From Anaerolineae bacterium (GTDB taxonomy: Bacteria; Chloroflexota; Anaerolineae; UBA3071): DNA of 64,000 nt. Numbering within the stretch: position 1 is the stretch's first letter; every line of letters begins with the position of its first letter. The position numbers and the translations under genes were made by a program. The stretch spans positions 1 through 64,000 of the forward strand of contig JARYMM010000015.1 of NCBI GenBank assembly GCA_029907105.1, in the 5' to 3' direction. The notes below the pieces were generated by a model, which searched no databases, had not been told where the DNA came from, and saw nothing but the letters and a program-made list of their open reading frames with translations. Shown one piece after another: positions 8,693-17,969 of this stretch.

Positions 8693-9946
8693 CTACACCC
8701 AGCCGCGCAGCCGGACTGCCTCGGCCACGCGGTGCACGGCCACCATGTAGGCTGCCATGCGGTTGTGCACCCCATGCTTCTGCGCCATCTCGTGTACAGC
8801 GTGGAAAGCCCGGGTCATTTTCTCATCCAGCCGTTCGTACACCTCCTCCGCTTTCCAATAGAAATCATAGGCGTTCTGCACCTGCTCGAAGTAAGAAACC
8901 GTCACCCCGCCGGCGTTACACAGGAAGTCGGGGATGACGTAAACGCCGTCCTGGAACAGGATCTCGTCGGCCTCTGGCGTGGTGGGGCCGTTGGCCAGCT
9001 CGGCCATGATCCTGGCCTTGATGCGCGGCGCATTCTCGGCCGTGATCTGGTTTTCCAGCGCTGCCGGGATGAGGAGGTCTACGTCCAGCTCCAGGAGCTC
9101 AGCATTGCTGATGTTCTGGGCTCCGGGGAAATCCTTGACGACCCCGGTGGCCTGCCTGTGAGCGAACGTGGCCTCGAAATCAAGCCCCTCGGGATTGTAG
9201 ATGCCGCCCCTGGAATCGGATACCGCCACCACCCTGGAGCCGAACATCTCGGCGATGAGCTTGTGAGCGAACTGGCCGGCGTTGCCGTAGCCCTGGATGG
9301 CTATGGTGGCCGTGCCCAGGTCAATGCCCAGCACTTTGGCTGCCTCGCGGATGCAGTACATGCCGCCCCTGGCTGTGGCATCGCCGCGCCCTGCCGAACC
9401 ACCCAGCGGCAGGGGTTTGCCAGTGATGACGCCGGGCACATTGTAGCCGGTCATTATGCTATACTCATCCATCATCCAGGCCATCACCTGGGCATCGGTG
9501 TACACGTCCGGCGCCGGCACGTCGGTTTCCGGGCCGATATAATGGCCCAAAGCACGGATGTAGCCGCGGCTCAGGCGCTCCAACTCGGTCTTGGACATCT
9601 CCTTGGGGTTGCAGATAACGCCCCCCTTGCCGCCGCCCAGGGGGATGTCCACCACGGCACACTTCCAGGTCATCCAGGCGGCCAGCGCCCGCACCGTGTC
9701 AATGGTCTCCTCGGGATGGAAGCGAATGCCCCCCTTCGTCGGCCCGCGGGCATCGTTGTACTGCACGCGAAAGCCTTTGAAGATCCTGACGTTGCCATCG
9801 TCCATTTTCACGGGGAAAGTGACGTGAAATTCGCGCATGGGCTCGCGCAGGAAGAAGCGCATGGGCTCTTCCAGTTGCAGCAACCCGGCGGCCTGATCGA
9901 ACTGCTGTTGGGCAATCGCCCAGGGGTTGAGTTCTTCTTCGGACAT
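8693..9946 (-). CDS. gdhA: Glutamate dehydrogenase, second paralogue
   Basis: A 417-residue glutamate dehydrogenase of standard bacterial length. It has [13 protein letters not shown], catalytic Lys in [18 protein letters not shown], catalytic Asp in [14 protein letters not shown], and GYGNAGQFA for coenzyme binding. AAAGGAG lies ahead of the ATG. It links nitrogen metabolism with 2-oxoglutarate. It faces the other dehydrogenase across a terminator, so the two are expressed from separate promoters. Its own leader carries a hairpin followed by a T run, suggesting attenuation. Confidence 0.94.
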   Translation of the reverse strand: MSEEELNPWAIAQQQFDQAAGLLQLEEPMRFFLREPMREFHVTFPVKMDDGNVRIFKGFRVQYNDARGPTKGGIRFHPEETIDTVRALAAWMTWKCAVVDIPLGGGKGGVICNPKEMSKTELERLSRGYIRALGHYIGPETDVPAPDVYTDAQVMAWMMDEYSIMTGYNVPGVITGKPLPLGGSAGRGDATARGGMYCIREAAKVLGIDLGTATIAIQGYGNAGQFAHKLIAEMFGSRVVAVSDSRGGIYNPEGLDFEATFAHRQATGVVKDFPGAQNISNAELLELDVDLLIPAALENQITAENAPRIKARIMAELANGPTTPEADEILFQDGVYVIPDFLCNAGGVTVSYFEQVQNAYDFYWKAEEVYERLDEKMTRAFHAVHEMAQKHGVHNRMAAYMVAVHRVAEAVRLRGWV

Positions 9947-9979
9947 GTTCTCAGCTCCTTTTGGAATAGTCTAGGGCAC

Positions 9980-10007
9980 AAAAAATCCTCTCGGCGTGGC
10001 CGAAAGG
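9980..10007 (-). promoter_or_regulatory. Attenuator-like hairpin in the dehydrogenase leader
   Basis: On the minus strand a 9-bp stem (10007-9999 with 9995-9987, one wobble) is followed by six T (9985-9980), about 35 nt before the start codon. No ORF or other feature is evident in the leader. Confidence 0.5.
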
Positions 10008-10089
10008 TCATTGGAAAAACCGTGTAAAAAGGCCCGCCACCTCCTTGTGAACGGTTATGATACCTGGATCCGATGCCCCTTGCGGGGAA

Positions 10090-10118
10090 ATTCTACCACA
10101 AGGCCCCTGAAGCACCAA
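10090..10118 (-). promoter_or_regulatory. Candidate promoter for the minus-strand dehydrogenase
   Basis: On the minus strand TTGGTG (10118-10113), a 17-bp spacer and TAGAAT (10095-10090). It would give a leader of roughly 135 nt that includes the attenuator-like hairpin. Confidence 0.5.
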
Positions 10119-10209
10119 ACGGCAAACGCCATTTGTGTGCTGCCAGGGTATGGCCATATCCCAGGCCGCCGGGCGGTGGGCGCGGGGCGTTATATCTTCG
10201 AAGTCGGAT

Positions 10210-10238
10210 TTGACAGGTTGAGAGCTCTGTGGTATACT
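10210..10238 (+). promoter_or_regulatory. Consensus promoter of the LacI-type regulator gene
   Basis: TTGACA (10210-10215), a 17-bp spacer and TATACT (10233-10238), the best sigma70-type promoter in the window. Confidence 0.85.
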
Positions 10239-10249
10239 GTGAATGGTCA

Positions 10250-10263
10250 CGGGAGCGTTCACG
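10250..10263 (+). promoter_or_regulatory. Probable LacI-family operator
   Basis: The 14-mer CGGGAGCGTTCACG reads as the palindrome CGnGAnCGnTCnCG with a central CG, the usual form of LacI/GalR operators. It covers the expected transcription start, and related half sites (GGTCACGGG, GTTCACGGGAAC) continue to about 10276. This suggests autorepression. Confidence 0.6.
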
Positions 10264-10296
10264 GGAACGGTCACAATCAGGACAGGACAGTCGCCC

Positions 10297-11322
10297 ATGA
10301 GAAGTTACGTCACCATCCGCGATGTGGCCGCCGCCGCCGGGGTCTCTTATCAGACGGTCTCGCGGGTCATCAACCGTCGGCCCGATGTGGCCGAAGAGAC
10401 CCGCCGTCGGGTCTGGCAGGTCATCGAAGAGTTAGGCTATCAACCCAGCGCCATCGCCCGCAGCCTGGTCTCCAAGAGGACGCATACGCTGGGCCTGATC
10501 ACCGCCGATTTCAGCGACTATTTCTTCACCCAGGTCATCGTCGGCGCCGAAGCGGAAGCGCGCAAACAGGGCTATTTCTTCATGCTCTGCAGCACGGAGC
10601 GCAACCCCGACGACGAGCCCGAATACTTCCGGCTGCTGACGGAAAGGCAGGTAGACGGCATCCTCTTCGCCCGCCCCAGCACGGAGGAAGACAGCCGGCA
10701 CATCCTTTCACTGCTGCGGGCGGAGGTGCCCCTGGTGACCACGGCCTACTGGCTGCCGGGCGAAAAGCTGACCGTGGTGGATGTGGACAACGTGGACGGT
10801 GGCCGGCAGGCTACGGAGTGCCTGATCGAGCTGGGGCATCGTCAGATCGGCATGATCACCGGCCCCGCCGGCTGGAAGTCGGTGAACGACAGGAGCGAGG
10901 GGTATCGGCTGGCTTTGGAGCGGGCGGGGATACCCTTCGATGCCTCTTTCATCGAATATGGCGATTGGTCGTATCAAAGCGGCTACGAAGCCATGCGCCG
11001 CCTTCTGCAAAAAGCGCCGCCGATCACTGCCCTCTTCGCCCAGAACGACCGCATGGCCATCGGAGCCATGCGCGCCCTGAGCGAGGCGGGACGCCGCATA
11101 CCCGATGACATGGCGGTTATCGGCTACGATGACATCCCGGCCGCCGCCTATTGCCACCCCTCTCTGACCACCATTCGCCAACCCATGCAGCAGGTGGGGG
11201 AGATCGCCACGCGGTTGTTGATCGAACTCATTAACGACCCCGCCACGGAAAGAAAGGAGGTGTTGCTGAAGACCGAGCTGATTCGACGGGAGACGTGTGG
11301 GAGGGCGCGCCAGGGGGGTTAG
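10297..11322 (+). CDS. LacI-family transcriptional regulator of the sugar locus
   Basis: A 341-residue repressor. The N-terminal helix-turn-helix and hinge (TIRDVAAAAGVSYQTVSRVI; ELGYQPSAIARSL) occupy residues 5-60. The rest is a periplasmic-binding-protein-like sensor domain with the usual LGLITADFSDYFF and VIGYDDIPAAAY segments. The ATG at 10297 is used because earlier in-frame codons lie in the operator and transcription start region. It precedes the sugar transport and glycosidase genes and is their likely regulator, with a sugar or glycoside as inducer. Confidence 0.92.
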   Translation: MRSYVTIRDVAAAAGVSYQTVSRVINRRPDVAEETRRRVWQVIEELGYQPSAIARSLVSKRTHTLGLITADFSDYFFTQVIVGAEAEARKQGYFFMLCSTERNPDDEPEYFRLLTERQVDGILFARPSTEEDSRHILSLLRAEVPLVTTAYWLPGEKLTVVDVDNVDGGRQATECLIELGHRQIGMITGPAGWKSVNDRSEGYRLALERAGIPFDASFIEYGDWSYQSGYEAMRRLLQKAPPITALFAQNDRMAIGAMRALSEAGRRIPDDMAVIGYDDIPAAAYCHPSLTTIRQPMQQVGEIATRLLIELINDPATERKEVLLKTELIRRETCGRARQGG

Positions 11323-11385
11323 TGCCTCGCCCATGCCTTGCACGCTGAGCAAGAAAACTAACCAGTGATCATGGCCTGGCTGGTC

Positions 11386-11480
11386 ACCACGAAGCACGAA
11401 AATGTCATCAGGAGCGAAGAATCTCCTGGTTACATGAGCGGGAGACCCTTCGCTGCGCTCAGGGTGACATTTTCGGAGCA
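11386..11480. repeat. Palindromic element of the GAAGAATCTC type
   Basis: Left part CGAAAATGTCAT and GAGCGAAGAATCTC; right part CCTTCGCTGCGCTC and GTGACATTTTCG, in inverted order. It lies between the regulator and the sugar-binding protein gene. The rest of 11323-11606 shows no gene and no clear promoter. Confidence 0.55.
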
Positions 11481-11606
11481 GTGTAGCCGGGGAGAGAGGA
11501 GGTGAATGAAAGGATCATATACAATCACCAAACTGTCAATGGCCGCCGAGACGCTCGCTGAGAGCCTCTCGCCCGCATCTTAAAACCCGAAAGGAGGGGA
11601 ACACCC

Positions 11607-13055
11607 ATGAAAAAGCTGGCGTCACTGCTGTTGGTGCTCACGCTGGTGAGCGTTTTCCTGGCCGCCTGCCCGGCTCCCACGGCGCAGATCATTGAGGTAG
11701 AAAAGCCGGTGGTGGTGGAGAAGAAGGTCGTCGAGACTGTCGAGGTCGAGAAAGAGGTGCCGGTCGAGGTCACCAAGATCGTGGAGAAAGAGGTCGTGGT
11801 GACGCCGACGCCGGTGCCGGAGAAGCCCAAGCCTAAGGGCAAGATCACCCTGTGGGGCTGGACAGCAGCCATCCGGGATACCCTGGAGGCCTCCGGTGTG
11901 CTCGAGGACTTCAAGGCCGAGTACCCTGATGTCGAGGTGGAGATCGTGTACTACAGCCCCTCGGATGTCTATACCAACCTGCCCCTGGCCCTGACCGCTG
12001 GCGAAGGCGCTCCCGACGTCTGCCTGGTGGAGAACAGCCATCTGGCGGAGTATGTGCATCTGGGCGGTTTGCTTGACCTGACGGAGCGGGTTCAGCCCTA
12101 TCTGGACAAGGTGAACGAGTACAAGTGGTACGACTGCGAGAAGGACGGCCGCTACTACTGCCTGCCCTGGGACTCCGGCCCCGTGGTCATGTACTACCGC
12201 CGCGATGTCTTCGCCGCGGCGGGCCTGCCCACCGACCCGGAGGAGGTCAGCGCTACCATTGCCACCTGGGCTGACTATCTCGAGGCCTGCCGGACGATCA
12301 AGGAGAAGACGGGCAACTACTGCTTCGCCCACAACAAGGCCAATAACTACGCCCGTCTCTACGAGATGGTCCTCTGGCAGCAGGGCCTGGGCTATTACGA
12401 TCCCGATACCGGTGAGGTCACCGTGGACAGCCCCGAGAACATCGCCACCCTGGAGATGTTAGGTCAGTTCTGGAAGGAGGATCTGGTCTCCGACTCTCTG
12501 GAATGGACAGATCCCTGGTACGCCGAGCTGGCTGCCCTGGAGCCACCCATCATCGCCACCCTCATCGAGGCCTCCTGGATGGACATCTTCCTGAAGAGTT
12601 GGATCGCCCCCGGCACGGCTGGCAAGTGGGGTGTGGCCTACATGCCGGCCTTTGAAGAAGGCGGTGTGCGGGCCTCCAACGACGGCGGTTCCGTCTTCGT
12701 CATCCCTGAGCAGACCAAGAACCCCGAGGCCGCCTGGGCCTTCGTGGAGTTCGCCCTGGGCCGCCGGGAGAGCCAACTGAAGATGTTCGCCATCAGCGGC
12801 TTCATCCCCTCGCTGGAAACCACGTATGATGACCACCTGTTCCTGGAAGGCGATACCTTCTTCGCCGGCCAGAACACGCGCAAGATTTACGCCGACGTGG
12901 TGAAGCAGATCCCGCGGGGAGGCATCTACGGCCCCCACTACGCCATGATGAACGGCTCCGTCTCCGTAGCCATCCAGCGCTATGCCACGGGGGCAGCCAC
13001 AGCCGAGGAGGCCCTGAAGGAAGCGGCGGCGGAGATCCGCGCTGCCCTTGAATAA
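11607..13055 (+). CDS. ABC transporter sugar-binding lipoprotein
   Basis: A 482-residue extracytoplasmic solute-binding protein of the carbohydrate type. A lipoprotein signal ends in the lipobox LAAC (Cys22 or nearby), followed by a charged Glu/Val/Lys linker and VVVTPTPVPEKPK, then the binding domain with ITLWGW, GEGAPDVCLVENSHL, and LPWDSGPVVMYYRRDVF. It delivers a sugar or oligosaccharide to the two permeases encoded next. AAAGGAGGGG lies before the ATG. The adjacent GH2 and GH42 glycosidases suggest that the ligand is a galactoside or related plant-type oligosaccharide. Confidence 0.93.
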   Translation: MKKLASLLLVLTLVSVFLAACPAPTAQIIEVEKPVVVEKKVVETVEVEKEVPVEVTKIVEKEVVVTPTPVPEKPKPKGKITLWGWTAAIRDTLEASGVLEDFKAEYPDVEVEIVYYSPSDVYTNLPLALTAGEGAPDVCLVENSHLAEYVHLGGLLDLTERVQPYLDKVNEYKWYDCEKDGRYYCLPWDSGPVVMYYRRDVFAAAGLPTDPEEVSATIATWADYLEACRTIKEKTGNYCFAHNKANNYARLYEMVLWQQGLGYYDPDTGEVTVDSPENIATLEMLGQFWKEDLVSDSLEWTDPWYAELAALEPPIIATLIEASWMDIFLKSWIAPGTAGKWGVAYMPAFEEGGVRASNDGGSVFVIPEQTKNPEAAWAFVEFALGRRESQLKMFAISGFIPSLETTYDDHLFLEGDTFFAGQNTRKIYADVVKQIPRGGIYGPHYAMMNGSVSVAIQRYATGAATAEEALKEAAAEIRAALE

Positions 13056-13071
13056 GGCGTCACTCGTGCCA

Positions 13072-13106
13072 CAGGTGAGGAGAGCCGTGAAGGCTCTCCT
13101 CACCTG
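13072..13106 (+). other. Strong intercistronic hairpin
   Basis: A perfect 15-bp stem (13072-13086 with 13092-13106) with a 5-nt loop and no T run. It may protect the 3' end of the binding-protein mRNA and lower permease expression, as is common in such operons. The stem's first bases, ACAGGTGAGGAGA, recur at 13190-13202 as part of the permease ribosome-binding region. Confidence 0.6.
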
Positions 13107-13208
13107 ACCCGGAGAGGCCGGCGTCAGACGGGAAGGTTGGCCACCGAGGGTGCCGAGGACGCCGAACATCGTTGGCGGAGCACTGCTTTACAGGTGAGGA
13201 GACAAGCG

Positions 13209-14132
13209 ATGGCACGAGCAATAAGCGCCAGCACGCCTGGGGACAGAAGAAGGGGCCTCTGGCGGGAGATCGTCAAGAACCGTTGGGCCTACGTTTTTAT
13301 CTCCCCCTTCTACATCTTATTTCTCGTTTTTGGCTTCTTCCCCGTCCTTTTCTCCATCTACCTCAGTTTTCACAAGTGGAAGGGACTGGGGCCTATGGAA
13401 TTCGTCGGGTTGGGCAACTACACGTACCTCTTTGGCATAGGGGGTAAAGTCTTCTGGCAATCTATCCTCAACGGCATTCTTCTGTTCTTCATGTACGTTC
13501 CTATCATGACCTTCCTGGCCATCGTCCTGGCCGTGATCCTGAACTCCAGGTTGGTGCGCTTTTTCCAGGCCTACCGCACGATGATTTTTGCGCCGTACGT
13601 TACCTCCATGGTCGCTGCCGGCTTCACTTTCCGCCTGATGTTGGAGAACAAGGGCGGCTTGTTCAATGTGGCGCTCAACATGCTCGGGCTGCCAGGAGTG
13701 CCCTGGCTGGAGCACATCTGGTGGGCACGGGTCTCGCTCTGCCTGCTCGTCACCTGGGGATGGTTAGGATACAACATGGTGCTCATGCTGGCAGGGTTGC
13801 AGACCATCCCCCGCGAGCTGAACGAAGCTGCCCTCATTGATGGGGCCAGCCCTGTGCAGGCTTTCTTTTACGTCACCATCCCTTTGCTGCGTCCCGTGAT
13901 CCTCTTCGCCGTGATCCTTTCCACCATGGGCAGTTTCGGCCTTTTCAACGAGGTGATGGCCCTGACCGGCGGCGGGCCTATGCGCGCCACCCTCACCACC
14001 CTCGTCCAGATTTACGGCGTGGCCTTTGGCCAATATCGCTTCGGCCGCGCCTCGGCCGAGGCCTACGTGTACTTCGCCCTGATTTTCGGGCTCACTTTCC
14101 TGCAGTTCAGATACTTCGGCCGTCAGGATTGA
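13209..14132 (+). CDS. ABC sugar transporter permease, MalF/UgpA type
   Basis: A 307-residue inner-membrane permease with six hydrophobic segments. The EAA loop that contacts the ATPase reads ELNEAALIDGASPVQAFFYV near residue 215. The ATG at 13209 is chosen because GGTGAGGAGA precedes it and the upstream extension is not hydrophobic or conserved. It forms a heterodimer with the following permease. No ATPase gene is present nearby, so a shared MsmX/UgpC-type ATPase elsewhere is likely. Confidence 0.93.
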   Translation: MARAISASTPGDRRRGLWREIVKNRWAYVFISPFYILFLVFGFFPVLFSIYLSFHKWKGLGPMEFVGLGNYTYLFGIGGKVFWQSILNGILLFFMYVPIMTFLAIVLAVILNSRLVRFFQAYRTMIFAPYVTSMVAAGFTFRLMLENKGGLFNVALNMLGLPGVPWLEHIWWARVSLCLLVTWGWLGYNMVLMLAGLQTIPRELNEAALIDGASPVQAFFYVTIPLLRPVILFAVILSTMGSFGLFNEVMALTGGGPMRATLTTLVQIYGVAFGQYRFGRASAEAYVYFALIFGLTFLQFRYFGRQD

Positions 14133-14171
14133 GGGCCTGGCAGACGACTGGAACTCAATGGAGGGGAAGGA

Positions 14172-15014
14172 ATGACCATCTTGCCAAGAAGGTTGAAGAT
14201 CCTGGCGGGCCAGGCAGTCCTCTACAGCTTGCTGACGCTCCTGGCCCTGTTCATGATGTTGCCCTTCATCTGGATGTTGAGCACCTCCTTCAAGCCGCAG
14301 TCAGAGATCTTCGTCAGCCCGCCTGTCCTCATCTCTCCCAACATGAACCTGGATGGCTATCGCTACATCATCGAGTACGGCGTATTGCGGTCTCTGTGGA
14401 ACACGTTCTTCGTTGCTTTCTCGTTCACCGCCGTCTCGCTGTTCTTCTGCGCCCTGGGCGGCTACGGCTTCGCCAAATACCGCTTCCCCGGACGTGAGGG
14501 CCTCTTCGCCTTCCTCCTGGGCACGATGATCATCCCCGGTGCGGTGACCATGGTGCCCACCTACATCATCATGCTCAAACTGGGCTGGATGAACACCTTC
14601 TGGCCCCTCATCGTGCCCGGCGCCGCCAACGCCTTCGGCATCTTTTTCATGCGCCAGTACATCAGCGCCATCTCCGATGAGCTGCTGGACGCGGCACGCA
14701 TAGACGGCTGTGGCGAGTTCGGCATTTTCACCCGTTGCATCCTGCCTATCTGCGTGCCCGGCCTGACCAGCCTGGGGCTGATTTTCTTCATGGGCACCTG
14801 GAACAACTACCTGGGCCCGTTGATCTACCTCAAATCCCCCGAGAAGTTCACCCTGCCCCTGTTCATGATGCAGATGTCGGGACCACCGGGCTTCTCTATG
14901 TATCGGGAGTGGATGGGCGTGGCGGTGATCAGCGTGGTGCCCCTGCTGATCATCTTCCTGATCTTCCAGCGCCGTTTCACCGAGGGCCTCATCGCCGGAG
15001 CCATCAAAGGCTAA
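14172..15014 (+). CDS. ABC sugar transporter permease, MalG/UgpE type
   Basis: A 280-residue permease, partner of the preceding one. It has six membrane segments; the first is followed by STSFKPQSEIF, as in the family, and the EAA loop reads LLDAARIDGCGEFGIFTRCI. GGAGGGGAAGGA lies immediately upstream of the ATG. It completes the membrane part of a carbohydrate uptake importer. Confidence 0.94.
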   Translation: MTILPRRLKILAGQAVLYSLLTLLALFMMLPFIWMLSTSFKPQSEIFVSPPVLISPNMNLDGYRYIIEYGVLRSLWNTFFVAFSFTAVSLFFCALGGYGFAKYRFPGREGLFAFLLGTMIIPGAVTMVPTYIIMLKLGWMNTFWPLIVPGAANAFGIFFMRQYISAISDELLDAARIDGCGEFGIFTRCILPICVPGLTSLGLIFFMGTWNNYLGPLIYLKSPEKFTLPLFMMQMSGPPGFSMYREWMGVAVISVVPLLIIFLIFQRRFTEGLIAGAIKG

Positions 15015-15043
15015 GGTTCGAGCCGCAAAAAGGAGCATTTTTC

Positions 15044-17320
15044 ATGAGCCGGGCGGGCTTGTTCCTCCTGATCATCTCGCTTCTGATTTGCTTCCTGGGA
15101 GGATGTATGGCTGTCCCCACGACGGAAATCGAAGAAAGCCCCACCGTTCCCTCACCTGGGGAAACGCTCACTGCTCCAGCTCCCGGTCGGCTCATCGAGC
15201 CGCAGAAGGTAGAGCTCAACGGACGCTGGCGCTTCCGGGCAGACCCCCAAGATGAAGGCGAAGACCGAGGATGGTACGGGAAAACACACCCGGATGGGGA
15301 TTGGATTGCGGTGACCGTCCCCCACACCTGGGGGGTCATGCCCGAATATGCCGACTACGAGGGGTATGCCTGGTATCGAAGGACCTTTGCCTTGCCGGCG
15401 GAGCTCGAAGGGGCCCACGTGCGCCTGCGCTTCGATGCCACCTTCTATCTCTCCAAGGTCTGGCTGAACGGCATCTACCTGGGCAGCCACGAGGGCGGAT
15501 ACACCCCCTATGAATTCGACATCACCGAGGCCGTTGACTTCGGCGCCGAAAACGTGCTGGCGGTCAAGCTCGATAACCGGCGGGAGAGGGATCGCATCCC
15601 GGCAACCCTCTCGCCCCAATGGTCCTTCGACTGGTGGAACTACGGCGGGATCGTGCGCGATGTCTACCTCCTGCTCTCCACCCCCCTGTTCATCGCCCGC
15701 CAAAGGATCGTCGCCCAGCCCGATCTGGTGGACAAGGCGGATATCACCGTCGGCGTGACCATCCGCAACGCCTCGGACGCCGATCGGGCCGTGCTCGTGA
15801 AAGCCACCATCGCCGACGAGCAGACGGGCGCGGCCGTATGGACGGCCGGGGATGATCCCGGCCTTCAGACGAGGTTGACCGTGCCCGCCCACTCCACGGG
15901 CGAGGCGGAGCTGACCACGACCCTGCCGAATCCGCGGCTGTGGCACTTCGATCACCCCGAGCTGTATCGCCTGGTGACCGAGCTGAGCGACGAGGCGGGC
16001 TACCCGCTGCACCACGCCGAGGAGACCTTCGGCATCCGCAAAATCGAGATCAAGAACGCTCGCCTCTACCTCAACGGCGAGTGGGTGCGGCTGGTGGGGT
16101 TGACGCGCCACGCCGACAGCCCCACCCACGGCCTGGCCGAGACGACGACGATCATGGCCGCCGATTACGATGACCTGAAACGGCTGAACACGGTGTTATC
16201 CCGCCCCGTCCACTACCCCCAGCACGAGTTCATCCTGGACACCTGCGACCGCCACGGCATCCTCCTCATCCCCGAGGTGCCGGCCTGGCAGCTCGATCGG
16301 GTGCAGATGGCCAGCAAGGCCATGCGCGAGCTGGCCCGGCAGCAGTTGCGGGAGATGATCGAGCAGGGCTTCAATCATCCCAGCGTCTGGGCCTGGAGCC
16401 TGGGCAACGAGATCGAATCCAAGAGCGTGGAAGGCCACGAGTTCATCAAAGAGATGGTCGCCTACATCAAATCTCTGGACCCTACCCGGCCCGTCGGCTT
16501 TGCCTCTAACCGACTCAACGATGCTCCGCAATTCGATGCCACGCTCTACACCGACTTCGTGATGATGAACCAGTACTTCGGCACCTGGGTCGGTCCCAGG
16601 CAGGGGCTGGGGCCGGCGCTGGACCGCATCCATGAAACCTGGCCCGATCGTCTGGTCATCATCTCCGAGTACGGTTTCGAACCCCGCTGGAATCGGCTCT
16701 GGGGGCCACCCACGGCATCGTTGAACCGCCAGGAGTACTATTACCTGACCGATGAGGAGTTGGACGATCCCCTGGCCGCCGACCGCGAGCGGCAGAAGTT
16801 GATCCGGGAGCAGTTGGCGATCATGCGGGCGCGGGATTTCGTGGGCGGGGCCATCTTCTGGTGCTACCAGGATTACCGCACGCCGTCGGGGTTCAAGATG
16901 GGGGTGGTCAACGCCCAGAGGGAGCCTTCGGGCGCGTACCGTGTGCTGAGGGAGGAGTATTCCCCGGCCCTGCTGGAGGCGGTAAGCCATGAGCCGGACG
17001 CTTTCGTCGCTGGTGAGGTGGTGACCACGCGAGTCGTCGTGCGCAGCCGCGGCCCGGTGGAACGAGAGATGCCAGCCTACACCCTTCGGGATTACACGCT
17101 GCGCTGGCAGGTGCTGAGCCAAAGTGGCGATCCGCTGCAGGAGGGGGTGCTGAGCATGCCGATGCTCGCCCCTGGCGAGAGCTGGGAAGGGAGCTTCGCC
17201 TGGACGGTGCCGGCGGAACCGGCCTTCGACCTGCGTTTGTCCATCGTCCGGCCCACAGGATTCGCCTGCCTGGAAAAGGTCATTGTTACCGGGGGCGAGG
17301 GAGTGGCGACAAGGCCGTAG
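15044..17320 (+). CDS. Glycoside hydrolase family 2 lipoprotein
   Basis: A 758-residue exported glycosidase with a lipoprotein signal (LICFLGGC) and a short Pro/Thr linker, so it is probably anchored outside the membrane. The order is sugar-binding jelly roll (about 50-210, GRWRF and WYRRTFALP), immunoglobulin-like domain (215-310), TIM barrel (315-620) and a C-terminal sandwich. The acid/base Glu is in WSLGNEIES and the nucleophile Glu in VIISEYGFEPRW. Likely activity is beta-galactosidase or beta-glucuronidase; the exact substrate cannot be told. AAAGGAG precedes the ATG at 15044. The placement suggests that oligosaccharides are trimmed outside and imported by the adjacent ABC transporter, or the reverse. 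Confidence 0.9.
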   Translation: MSRAGLFLLIISLLICFLGGCMAVPTTEIEESPTVPSPGETLTAPAPGRLIEPQKVELNGRWRFRADPQDEGEDRGWYGKTHPDGDWIAVTVPHTWGVMPEYADYEGYAWYRRTFALPAELEGAHVRLRFDATFYLSKVWLNGIYLGSHEGGYTPYEFDITEAVDFGAENVLAVKLDNRRERDRIPATLSPQWSFDWWNYGGIVRDVYLLLSTPLFIARQRIVAQPDLVDKADITVGVTIRNASDADRAVLVKATIADEQTGAAVWTAGDDPGLQTRLTVPAHSTGEAELTTTLPNPRLWHFDHPELYRLVTELSDEAGYPLHHAEETFGIRKIEIKNARLYLNGEWVRLVGLTRHADSPTHGLAETTTIMAADYDDLKRLNTVLSRPVHYPQHEFILDTCDRHGILLIPEVPAWQLDRVQMASKAMRELARQQLREMIEQGFNHPSVWAWSLGNEIESKSVEGHEFIKEMVAYIKSLDPTRPVGFASNRLNDAPQFDATLYTDFVMMNQYFGTWVGPRQGLGPALDRIHETWPDRLVIISEYGFEPRWNRLWGPPTASLNRQEYYYLTDEELDDPLAADRERQKLIREQLAIMRARDFVGGAIFWCYQDYRTPSGFKMGVVNAQREPSGAYRVLREEYSPALLEAVSHEPDAFVAGEVVTTRVVVRSRGPVEREMPAYTLRDYTLRWQVLSQSGDPLQEGVLSMPMLAPGESWEGSFAWTVPAEPAFDLRLSIVRPTGFACLEKVIVTGGEGVATRP

Positions 17321-17396
17321 CCTGGCGGTGAGGGAGCAGCACTCCTCGCCCCTGGTGGGAGGGGCAAGGGAAAAGGCAATTGTGTAAGGAGGAGCC

Positions 17397-17969
17397 GTGA
17401 ACGTTCTGGTCATCAGTTCGAGCCCCAACAGGGACGGCCTGACGGCAGCCTGCGCAGCGGCAGCCGTCGAAGGCGTGCTCCTGGCGGGGGGACATGCCGA
17501 AGAGGTACGCCTGAATGATCTGCGCCTCGGCCTGTGCCAGGCCTGTGACAATGGCTGGGGCACGTGCCTGACCGCACACCAGTGCCAGCAGGAGGACGAC
17601 TTCCAGTCCCTGCACAGGCGCGTCCTGGAGGCCGAGGGTTACGTGCTCGTCACGCCGGTGTACTGGGGCGAGATGAGCGAATCGGCCAAGGCCTTCACCG
17701 ACCGGCTGCGCCGTTGCGAGGCCACACGCGAAGGGCAGAGCGGCCTTTTGGACAAGCCTGTCATCGCTGTGGCCGCCGCCGGTGGCAGCGGGGGAGGCAT
17801 GATTTCCTGCCTGGCCAGCATGGAGCGCTGGATCCACCATGTGCGGGCCCGCGTCTTCGACCTCATCCCCGTCAACCGCTGGAGCCGGGAGTACAAACTG
17901 GTCGCCATCGGCGAGGCGGCGCGGGCCATGGTGCAGGAGGCAAAAACACGACACGGAGCGAAGGCATGA
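17397..17969 (+). CDS. NADPH-dependent FMN reductase / iron-sulfur flavoprotein-like
   Basis: A 190-residue flavodoxin-fold protein. The FMN phosphate loop is SSSPNRDGLT at the N terminus. A Cys-rich insert (LCQACDNGWGTCLTAHQC, about 42-60) resembles iron-sulfur flavoproteins, and TPVYWGEMSESAKAFTDR is typical of the family. The start is a GTG with TAAGGAGGAG just upstream. It overlaps the next gene by 4 nt (ATGA). Its reductase role in a sugar locus is unclear; it may serve redox balance or reduce a quinone-like aglycone released from glycosides. Confidence 0.85.
   Translation: MNVLVISSSPNRDGLTAACAAAAVEGVLLAGGHAEEVRLNDLRLGLCQACDNGWGTCLTAHQCQQEDDFQSLHRRVLEAEGYVLVTPVYWGEMSESAKAFTDRLRRCEATREGQSGLLDKPVIAVAAAGGSGGGMISCLASMERWIHHVRARVFDLIPVNRWSREYKLVAIGEAARAMVQEAKTRHGAKA

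Noticed and set aside
10008-10298. A 96-codon minus-strand frame between dehydrogenase and LacI gene
   Set aside because: It overlaps two promoters and an operator and shows no protein features.
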